Assembly (NCBI GenBank): GCA_963721585.1 | Contig: CAVRJN010000007.1 | Coordinates: forward strand, 620,001 to 684,000 | Direction: 5' to 3' | Source of the DNA: Bog-473 sp963721585 | GTDB lineage: Bacteria; Actinomycetota; Acidimicrobiia; Acidimicrobiales; RAAP-2 | DNA length: 64,000 bases | In this document: piece after piece, positions 25,676-31,957 of the stretch | Layout of the letters: each line of letters begins with the position of its first letter | Position numbering within the stretch: the stretch's first letter is position 1 | The notes under the pieces: model-generated | Databases searched by the model: none | What the model saw: only the letters and a program-made list of their open reading frames with translations | Told to the model about the DNA's origin: nothing | Program-made: the position numbers and the translations under genes

Positions 25676-27462
25676 GTGCTGGTGGAGCTGAGCGTCATGG
25701 AACAGCGTTACAAGGCGGTGGCAGAGGTTCTCCGGGCCCACGTCCCGGTCACCGAGGTGGCCGAGCGCTATGGGGTCTCCCGCCAGAGCATCCACAGTTG
25801 GATCAAGCGCTATCAGGACGACGGCATGGAGGGGCTGCTCGACCGCTCCCATCGGCCGATGCACGTGCCCGAGCAGATCTCGCCCGAGGTCGAGGCGGCC
25901 ATCTGCGAGATGCGCCGCAAGCACCCGCGCTATGGGCCGGTCACCTTGCTCTATTGGCTGGACAAGAAGGGCGTCGGACCTCTGCCGTCGCGCACGACGG
26001 TCTATCGGGTGCTCGTGCGCAATGACCTGATCGTGCCGGTCTCGCGCAAGCGCAGGCGTGACTCGTACATCCGCTGGGAGCGCGACGTGTCGATGGAGCT
26101 GTGGCAGCTCGACTTCATCAAGGGCGTCTTCCTCACCGACGGCACCGAGCTCAAGGTGGTCACGGGCATCGACGACCACTCGCGCTATTGCGTCATCGCC
26201 AAAGTCGTGCGCCGGGCCACGGGACGCCAGATCTCCTTGGCCTTCGCCCAGGCGCTGAGCACCTATGGGGTGCCCGACGAGGTCCTCTCAGACAACGGCA
26301 CCCAGTTCACGGGGCGCTTGCTCAAGCCCCAGTTCCGCTCAGAGGTGCTCTTCGAGCGGATCTGTCGGGAGAACGACATCGTCCAGCGCTTCACCAAGGT
26401 GGCCAGCCCCACCACCACGGGCAAGATCGAGCGCCTCCACCAGACGATGCGCGAGTTCCTCGAAAACGCGTCGCCCTTCGGCACCGTCGAAGCCGCCCAG
26501 GAGGGCTTCGACGCCTGGCGGGCCGAGTACAACGAGGAGCGCCCGCATCAGTCCTTGGAGATGGCCACTCCGGCCAGCCTCTTCGTCGCCCGACCCGACA
26601 CCGCGGCCGACCTCGTCGTGCCCCCTGAGCTCTCGGTGCTCAGCGGCGAGCGTCGCGTCGTGATCGAGCCCGCCCAAGAGGCCACCCGCTTCGAAGAGGA
26701 CCCCGAAGTCCCCCTCGAACACGTGAGCGCCGTCGAGCTCACCCGGGTCGTGCCCCCGAGCGGCAACCTGTCGATCTGCGAGCAGCAGGTCTGGATCGGG
26801 CCCAAGTGGGCCGGCCGGGTCATCGAGCTGTGGGCCGACACCGTCTCGGTGCATGTCTCGATGGAGGGCACGCATCTCAAGACTGTGCCGTCGCGCCTGT
26901 CGGTTCATTCGCTCGAGCGCCTGGTGCGCGAAGGTGCCACAGAGGCAGGCCCGCCGCCGCGTGGGCCAGCGGCGACGGGACTGCGCGCGGCGAACGCCAC
27001 CTTGGAGTTCGAGCGCACCGTCAACGCGGTTGGACTGATCGCCGCGGGCGGCAAGCAGTTCAGTGTCGGCATCGACCTCGCCGGTCAGCGGGTGCGCATC
27101 CATCTCGAAGGCGACCTCGGCCACATCGTGCGCGACGGGGTGACCATCCGCTCCTTCGCCTGTGCCCTCGAGCCGGCCAAACGACAGCGTCTCCAAGGGG
27201 CCCGCTTGCCCGACGGCAGCCTCGCAGTCGGCGCGCCCAACCGATCCTCGTGGGCCGCGTGGTCTCAGGGACCGGACAAGTGACCGTGGGCGGCCAGCGC
27301 GTCCACGTCGGTCGGGCGCACCGGGGCAAGGTGGTCGACGTGCTCGTCGAGCCGAGATACCTCAAGATCCTCGACCAAGGGACCACAATCAAGGTGGTGG
27401 CCCGCAAGAGCACCAAGGAGGTGAACCGCTTCAAGGCGACCGGACGGGCCTACGTTTCCTAG
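25676..27462 (+). CDS. IS481-family transposase with extended C-terminus, one probable frameshift
   Basis: From the GTG at 25676 (GGAGG upstream) the protein starts VLVELSVMEQRYKAVAEVL, an IS481 HTH region (VTEVAERYGVSRQSIHSWIKRYQ). The rve core supplies the DDE triad: D in WQLDFIKGV, D in LSDNGTQF, E in GKIERLHQTMRE. After the core comes an unusually long tail with SH3-like beta modules (LSICEQQVWIGPKWAGRVIEL). In frame the protein stops at 27283. A shift near 27240 would instead continue QVTVGGQRVHVGRAHRGKVVDV to 27462, a second copy of the same module, which is probably the true end (about 595 aa). Confidence 0.85.
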
Positions 27463-27467
27463 GGATG

Positions 27468-27510
27468 TGTAAAGCATCACCTGGAGCCGTTTTGTCAAGC
27501 CTCTACTGGA
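27468..27510. repeat. Paired terminal motifs, IS right end
   Basis: Inverted, degenerate copies of the left-end motif: TGTAAAGCATCACCTGGA (27468-27485) and TGTCAAGCCTCTACTGGA (27493-27510), again 25 bp apart. Confidence 0.75.
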
Positions 27511-27518
27511 CTTAGGCA

Positions 27519-27532
27519 ATCTCGTCTGTCCG
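27519..27532. repeat. Target-site duplication, right copy
   Basis: ATCTCGTCTGTCCG, identical to 25557-25570, immediately outside the IS right end. Confidence 0.85.
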
Positions 27533-27659
27533 TGTTCAGGTTGTCGTGCGCCTTGGACTTGTCGGTCTGGTCCGCGACGCCACACAGAGGGTCACGATTC
27601 CGATCTCTTGGTGGCGAACTGTTCACGCCTCGAAAAATTGTTTGGAAGAGTTTCGACTG

Positions 27660-27699
27660 TCCGTTGGTGTCCGTTGATGCCCGCTCGTATCCGTTGATG
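27660..27699. repeat. Iteron-like decamer repeats
   Basis: Three TCCGTTGRTG decamers with 10- and 20-bp periodicity about 80-120 bp upstream of the rep start. Confidence 0.5.
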
Positions 27700-27706
27700 C
27701 GCGTGA

Positions 27707-27719
27707 GTGCGCGCTACGT
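27707..27719. repeat. Third copy (inverted) of the element 13-mer
   Basis: GTGCGCGCTACGT is the reverse complement of ACGTAGCGCGCAC present at 17664-17676 and 30335-30347. Confidence 0.6.
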
Positions 27720-27779
27720 ACGTTTTTGACCTGCCTCGACGATCGGCAGCTGTCACACCGGGGATCCACCCTGGCCGGC

Positions 27780-29165
27780 ATGGAACCACCCGACTTGGAC
27801 GCGGACGATTGGGAGATGCTCAGAGCCGTGGCTGGCCGGCTCCGAGCCCGGCGATTCGACGACTTCACTGCCCAGGGCGCGGGCTGCTGCTGGTGCCGCC
27901 ACCCCATCCGCCTGCGGGGCGCCGTCATCGCCCGGACGGGCGACGATCGGGTACGGATCTTCTCGACCGGCGGACTCCCCGACGGTGTGTTCCTCAAGGC
28001 CTGCGGGACCCGGCGGGAGAGCCGTTGTCCCGCGTGTGCCGCCGTCTACCGAGGGGATGGCCGTCATCTCGTCCGGGCGGGGTTGATCGGCGGCAAGGGG
28101 GTCGACGAGTCTGTCACCGAGCGACCCGCCGTCCTGCTGACGTTGACCGCCCCGAGCTTCGGTCCCGTCCACTCAGCCCCACCGAGCGGTCCGTGCCATC
28201 CCGGCCCGTCTGCTGGTTGCTGCCGACACGGCCGCCCGCTCTCGTGCCCATTCGATCATCACGACCGCGACGAGATTGTGGGCGCACCGCTGTGCGACAA
28301 CTGTTACAACGTCGGGGGTGCCGTGCTGCAGAACGCATGCACCCCCGAGCTGTGGCGGCGCACCACCATCTACGTGTTGCGCCACGTGGCCAGCATGCTC
28401 GGGTGGATGCAGGCGGAGACGAGGGCGCGGATGAAGCTCTCGTTCTGCCGGGTGGCGGAGTACCAACGCCGCGGCGTTGTGCACCTCCACGCCATCGTCC
28501 GGGCCGACGGCACCGATGGGGCGCCCCCATCGCTGAGCCCCGACGAGCTGGCCCGGGCCGCGGTGTCCGCTGCCCGAGCCGTTTCGGTCCCCCACCCTTT
28601 GGGCGTTGCCCGCTGGGGCACCCAGATCGACGCCCAGGTCCTCGATCGCTCCGCCGGTCGCCGGGCCCAGCAGGTGGCCGGCTACGTGGCCAAGTACGCC
28701 ACCAAAGGCTCCGACGGCGGGGGCGCCCTCGACGGCCCATCCGCTCTGAAGAGGACCTGGCTCGGCGTTCGCTCCCGCCGCACCTGCGCCGGATGGCCGA
28801 GACCGCCTGGGCGCTCGGCGCCGACCCGGCGTTCGAGCCGTACCGCTTGCGCCGCCACGCCCACGGGCTGGGCTACGGCGGGCACTTCCTGTCCAAGTCC
28901 CAGGGCTACTCGACCAGCTTCAGCGCACTCAAGGCGGCCCGGGCCGCCTGGCGAGAAGACATGCGGGGGGGGCGCCGATGGCGAGGAGGGGGCGGACCGT
29001 TCTCTCGTGCGCCGTCTGCGTGCCGTCGGCGTCGGCTGGGCCAATGAGGGGGAAGCCCACTGGGCGGCTCTCCAGCAGCAGCAACGACTGGAGGAGCGGA
29101 GGCTCGGCAACGAGGAGTGGTACAGCCGGACGGAGCAGGATATGGAGGGATGGGGAGCGTGGTGA
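27780..29165 (+). CDS. repSA: RepSA-like rolling-circle replication initiator, with two compensating frameshifts
   Basis: ATG at 27780; the frame stays open 461 codons. Zinc-binding Cys clusters of this family are present (CCWCRHP, CPACAAVYRGD, HGRPLSC, CDNCYN). The motif AVLLTLTAPSFGPVH and the HUH nuclease motif VVHLHAIVR are followed by QVAGYVAKYATKG with the candidate nicking Tyr. This is the pSAM2 RepSA pattern. From about 28740 to 28970 the neighbouring frame carries the conserved sequence (RSEEDLARRSLPPHLRRM, FEPYRLRRHAHGLGY), so one indel near 28740 and one in the G8 run at 28965-28972 cancel out. Intact it would nick the element origin for rolling-circle replication after excision. 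It ends 7 nt before the integrase gene. Confidence 0.85.
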   Translation: MEPPDLDADDWEMLRAVAGRLRARRFDDFTAQGAGCCWCRHPIRLRGAVIARTGDDRVRIFSTGGLPDGVFLKACGTRRESRCPACAAVYRGDGRHLVRAGLIGGKGVDESVTERPAVLLTLTAPSFGPVHSAPPSGPCHPGPSAGCCRHGRPLSCPFDHHDRDEIVGAPLCDNCYNVGGAVLQNACTPELWRRTTIYVLRHVASMLGWMQAETRARMKLSFCRVAEYQRRGVVHLHAIVRADGTDGAPPSLSPDELARAAVSAARAVSVPHPLGVARWGTQIDAQVLDRSAGRRAQQVAGYVAKYATKGSDGGGALDGPSALKRTWLGVRSRRTCAGWPRPPGRSAPTRRSSRTACAATPTGWATAGTSCPSPRATRPASAHSRRPGPPGEKTCGGGADGEEGADRSLVRRLRAVGVGWANEGEAHWAALQQQQRLEERRLGNEEWYSRTEQDMEGWGAW

Positions 29166-29172
29166 GGCAGCC

Positions 29173-30462
29173 ATGAAGCGACGACAGTTCGGATCGGTCC
29201 GGAGGCTCCCTTCTGGGAGGTGGCAGGCGAGCTACTGGCACGTCGGCTGCCGGCACATCGCCGAGGTCACGCTGCTCACCAAGGCCGACGCCAACGCATA
29301 CCTGGCGCACGTCGAGACGCAGATCCGGCGGGGCAGCTGGATCGACCCGTGGGGCGGACACGTCGGGTTCGCCGAATGGGCCGAGGAATGGAAGTCGACC
29401 ATCGTCGACCTGCGACCGTCGACCAAGGCGCGCGACGTCGGCTACCTCGAACGCTACGTCCTCCCCCGCTTCGGACCGCTCGAACTCGGGGCGATCGATC
29501 ACATGATGGTGCGGACCTGGGTGGCCGAGCTGAGTGCCTCAGGTCTCGCCCCGTCCACGACGACCAAAGCGGCCCAGTTGCTGAGCAAGATCATGCGTGC
29601 CGCGGTGCGGGCCGGCTACCTCGCCAAGTCTCCGTGTGACGGCGTGCGACTGCCGCGGATCGAACGGGTGGAGATGCGCTTTCTCGAGCCCACCGAGGTC
29701 ATGGCGCTGGCCGACGCCATGGACCCGCGCTACCGCGCTGCGGTGCTCCTCGCCGCCTACGGCGGCGTGCGGGCGGGCGAGCTGTTCGGGCTGCGGGCCA
29801 AGCGGGTCGATCCCCTGCGACGGACCGTAAACATTGCCGAGACGGTGGTCGACGTCGGCGGCCATCCCTACTTCGGTCCACCCAAGACCCGGGCCGGCCG
29901 CCGCACCGTCCCGCTCCCCCGCGTCGCCGCCGACCCGTTGGCCGAGCACCTTCGCACCTACGACCGCCAGCCCGACGACCTCGTCTTCACGGCTCCGGAG
30001 GGCGGACCGGTGCAGCTCAACGTCTGGCGGCAGCGCTTCTGGGTTGCGGCCGTTCGCCACGCCGGGCTGGCGCACCTGCGCCCGCAAGACCTGCGCCACA
30101 CCGCGGTGGCGTTGTGGATGGCCGCCGGCGCCAACCCCAAGGAAGTGGCGGCACGGGCCGGCCACACGTCGGTGAGCTTCACGCTCGACCGCTATGGGCA
30201 CCTGTTGCCGGGCTCCGAGCAACGCCTGAACGACGCGCTCGACGCGTTGGCGGAGGGCGCGCAGGCGACGGCTGAGGTCACGCGCGACGGCGACGAGACG
30301 ACGAACGTGCGCGAAAACACGATTTCGTTCGCGCACGTAGCGCGCACGGCGGAGGACCGTGACGAGAGTGTCAGCGACGCGCAAGCCGCTGAACAGGGAG
30401 AACAGAGTGGGCGCTGCGGGACTCGAACCCACGACCTCAGCCGTGTGAAGGCTGCGCTCTAA
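29173..30462 (+). CDS. int: Tyrosine site-specific integrase of the element
   Basis: 429 aa, ATG at 29173. An N-terminal AP2/arm-type domain (GSVRRLPSGRWQASY) and SAM-like core-binding domain (TKARDVGYLERYVLPRFGPLEL) precede the catalytic domain. Catalytic residues: R200 (GGVRAGEL), K239 (PKTRAGRR), R308 (DLRHT), H331 (RAGHTS) and nucleophile Y341 (DRYGHL). Box II has Gln305 where His is more usual. It integrates the element into tRNA-Val. Its last codons (CGTRTHDLSRVKAAL) are read from the tRNA gene itself, so its C-terminus differs between integrated and excised forms. No xis ORF is recognisable between it and rep. Confidence 0.93.
   Translation: MKRRQFGSVRRLPSGRWQASYWHVGCRHIAEVTLLTKADANAYLAHVETQIRRGSWIDPWGGHVGFAEWAEEWKSTIVDLRPSTKARDVGYLERYVLPRFGPLELGAIDHMMVRTWVAELSASGLAPSTTTKAAQLLSKIMRAAVRAGYLAKSPCDGVRLPRIERVEMRFLEPTEVMALADAMDPRYRAAVLLAAYGGVRAGELFGLRAKRVDPLRRTVNIAETVVDVGGHPYFGPPKTRAGRRTVPLPRVAADPLAEHLRTYDRQPDDLVFTAPEGGPVQLNVWRQRFWVAAVRHAGLAHLRPQDLRHTAVALWMAAGANPKEVAARAGHTSVSFTLDRYGHLLPGSEQRLNDALDALAEGAQATAEVTRDGDETTNVRENTISFAHVARTAEDRDESVSDAQAAEQGEQSGRCGTRTHDLSRVKAAL
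30324..30348. repeat. 25-bp repeat, right copy, within the integrase gene
   Basis: Exact copy of 17653-17677. It also forms the right arm of a 10-bp inverted repeat CGTGCGCGAA / TTCGCGCACG (30306-30315 and 30328-30337). Position close to attR suits an arm-type recombinase site. Confidence 0.7.
30407..30449. repeat. attR: 43-bp repeat inside tRNA-Val and the integrase 3' end
   Basis: Exact direct repeat of attL. It covers the anticodon loop through the 3' terminus of the intact tRNA gene. It also lies inside the last codons of the integrase frame, so recombination here changes the integrase C-terminus. Confidence 0.9.
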
Positions 30463-30481
30463 CCAGCTGAGCTAAGCGCCC
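30408..30481 (-). tRNA. tRNA-Val (anticodon CAC)
   Basis: 74 nt without encoded CCA. The acceptor stem GGGCGCT pairs with AGCGCCC, D-arm GCTC..GAGC, anticodon arm CAGCC-TTCACAC-GGCTG with anticodon CAC (codon GUG), and T-arm GTGGG-TTCGAGT-CCCGC with one G-U pair. The 3' part (30408-30449) is supplied by the integrated element and restores the gene. Confidence 0.95.
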
Positions 30482-30596
30482 TTTGCGGTACACCTCCAAG
30501 TAGGGAGGAGCGGACAACTCTATCCGGCACTCAGATCGGCCTGCCCACGTGGGGTGATTTGGGGTGTCCCGGTGCCACCGGTACCCTGAGGTTGCC

Positions 30597-31280
30597 ATGT
30601 CTCCCTCCGCCGGAAACGGCAGCAGCAGGCCGCAGACCCTGACGAGTCGCATCATGGGTGCCTTCACGGGACCCGCGTCCCCGGGCGGGTCCGAGCACCC
30701 CGCGGAGACCCCGGAGGTCCTGCCCGCCGGCGAGCGCAAGGCGGCGATGTCGACCTTGAACCGGCAGGAGACCAAGTGGGCACTCGGAGCGCTCATCTTG
30801 GCCGCCGTGGGCGGCATCGCCATTCCCATCTACTTCATCGCCGAGAACAAGGTCACCAAGGCCGGGAAGAACTCCATCGCCGTCGCTCCCGACGCCAAGC
30901 TGCTCGGCGGCGTCATCCTGGTCATCTGCGCCATAGGGTTCGCCGCCCTCTGGAAGCGCAAGCGCACACTTGTCGCATTCGCTCTCTTCCTCGTGGGATT
31001 CGCGTTCACGATCTTCATCGGGCTCGCCGGGTTCGCCTTCATCCTTCTCGGCGGCTGGCTCATGCTGCGGGCCTGGCGTCTCAGCAAGTACGGAACGACC
31101 GATTCCAAGGTCATTCGACGAGTGGCGGCAACCCAGCCCCGCGGACGTCAGCGCAAGGAAGCCGCCCGGACCACGGCCAAGACCGCATCCAGCCCGGGCA
31201 CCCGCAAGCCTCCGACCGCGAGCAAGCGTTACACCCCGAAGGCCCCGGCCCGGAAGAAGATCCCCAAAGCGACCGAGTAG
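30597..31280 (+). CDS. Conserved membrane protein with basic C-terminal tail
   Basis: 227 aa from the ATG at 30597; an upstream in-frame start at 30564 lacks a ribosome-binding site. About 60 polar residues precede one helix (ALGALILAAVGGIAIPIYFIA). Two more follow after a loop (LLGGVILVICAIGFAALW and VAFALFLVGFAFTIFIGLAGFAFILLGG). The last 70 residues are very rich in Arg, Lys, Thr and Pro (KRYTPKAPARKKIPKAT), probably cytoplasmic. No family recognised. It is the first chromosomal gene right of the integrated element. Confidence 0.7.
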   Translation: MSPSAGNGSSRPQTLTSRIMGAFTGPASPGGSEHPAETPEVLPAGERKAAMSTLNRQETKWALGALILAAVGGIAIPIYFIAENKVTKAGKNSIAVAPDAKLLGGVILVICAIGFAALWKRKRTLVAFALFLVGFAFTIFIGLAGFAFILLGGWLMLRAWRLSKYGTTDSKVIRRVAATQPRGRQRKEAARTTAKTASSPGTRKPPTASKRYTPKAPARKKIPKATE

Positions 31281-31308
31281 GAAATCGATCGGGTCCGATC
31301 CGCGAGGG

Positions 31309-31911
31309 TCAATCGACCTGCTCGATCAGCAACGCTGAGCGCAACAGCTGCAGCGCGTCGGTCCGGCGCCGCACGAGCGAACGAGCTGTGGGCTCCTCCC
31401 CTAGGGCCCGCAACACCTCAACCTCCGTGACCATCCCGATCACCGTGGAATAGATGGCCAACAGCAGCAGCCGCGGGTCGTGGCGGCGCATCGCGCCGGC
31501 GTCCATCTCCGCTTCCAGGAACGATGAGGCCCGCAGCATGAGGGGATCGAGCGCGAGCGTCATCTGGGTCGCCGCTGGCGGGCCCAGACGGCCCACTTCG
31601 CGCAGGAAGCCGAGCAGGTCGGGTTGGCGCGCAGCCAGGCGGAACACCGAGCGCACGACGGCCTCCACCCGCTCCCAGCCCTCTCCCGCTCCACGTAGGG
31701 CCGCTTCGAGCGCCGTGGAGAGATCGTCCGCGCTCCGGGCGATCACTGCTTCCAGGAGTACCTCCTTGGACGGGAACCAATACAGGATCGACTGCTTGGT
31801 GAGCTCGAGCCCCTTGCCAACGGCATCGAGCGACGTTGCCTCGTATCCCCTGCTGGCGAACGAAGCCAGAGCGGCATCCAGGATGCGGTCCTTTGTAGGT
31901 GAGCTGGTCAC
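31309..31911 (-). CDS. TetR/AcrR-family transcriptional regulator
   Basis: 200 aa starting at a GTG. The N-terminal HTH is typical (TKDRILDAALASFASRGYEATSLDAVGKGLELTKQSILYWFPSKEVLL); the remaining two thirds form the ligand-binding helical domain. It is divergent from the acyl-CoA reductase operon with only 46 bp between starts. That gap is filled by a palindrome and a repeated TGGTAGACA, so it very likely represses this operon and itself. The ligand is probably an acyl-CoA or fatty acid derivative, inferred from the operon. Confidence 0.92.
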   Translation of the reverse strand: MTSSPTKDRILDAALASFASRGYEATSLDAVGKGLELTKQSILYWFPSKEVLLEAVIARSADDLSTALEAALRGAGEGWERVEAVVRSVFRLAARQPDLLGFLREVGRLGPPAATQMTLALDPLMLRASSFLEAEMDAGAMRRHDPRLLLLAIYSTVIGMVTEVEVLRALGEEPTARSLVRRRTDALQLLRSALLIEQVD

Positions 31912-31912
31912 T

Positions 31913-31951
31913 TACCAAATGGTAGACAGAATCGACGGCCAGTGGTAGACA
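31913..31951. promoter_or_regulatory. Operator region for the TetR regulator
   Basis: TACCAAATGGTA (31913-31924) is a perfect palindrome. TGGTAGACA occurs at 31920-31928 and 31943-31951. The whole lies between the divergent starts at 31911 and 31958, so both transcripts must begin within or next to it. Confidence 0.65.
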
Positions 31952-31957
31952 TTTCCG

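Larger units (their letters stand above)
25571..27518. mobile_element. IS481-family insertion sequence
   Basis: 1948 bp bounded by 5'-TGnnnAAGTCC at each end in inverted orientation and flanked by a 14-bp target duplication, within the 4-15 bp range reported for IS481. Each end carries two copies of a TCCACCTGATGCTTGACA-like motif exactly 25 bp apart, so transposase probably binds twice per end. One DDE transposase gene fills the interior. Insertion happened inside the integrative element, in the gap before rep. Confidence 0.9.
27533..27779. other. Intergenic region before rep with iteron-like repeats
   Basis: TCCGTTGGTG (27660-27669) and TCCGTTGATG (27670-27679 and 27690-27699) are spaced 10 and 20 bp apart, as on one helix face. 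GTGCGCGCTACGT (27707-27719) is the inverted form of the 13-mer found in the 25-bp repeats near both element ends. The region is a good candidate for the rep promoter/operator or part of the element's origin. Confidence 0.55.
17508..30449. mobile_element. Integrative element (AICE-like) inserted in tRNA-Val(CAC)
   Basis: A 12.9-kb segment bounded by an exact 43-bp direct repeat of the tRNA-Val 3' part (17508-17550 and 30407-30449). The right copy is part of an intact tRNA gene. Next to it lies a tyrosine integrase and, 7 nt upstream of that, a RepSA-like rolling-circle initiator, the core of actinomycete integrative and conjugative elements. A 25-bp repeat near both ends (17653 and 30324) and a 13-bp piece of it before rep support a common element-specific system. 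Cargo includes toxin-antitoxin-type genes, a proton ATPase, stress-associated small genes and an IS481 copy. No FtsK/TraB homologue and no obvious xis were found, so it may be defective or mobilised in trans. Confidence 0.85.
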
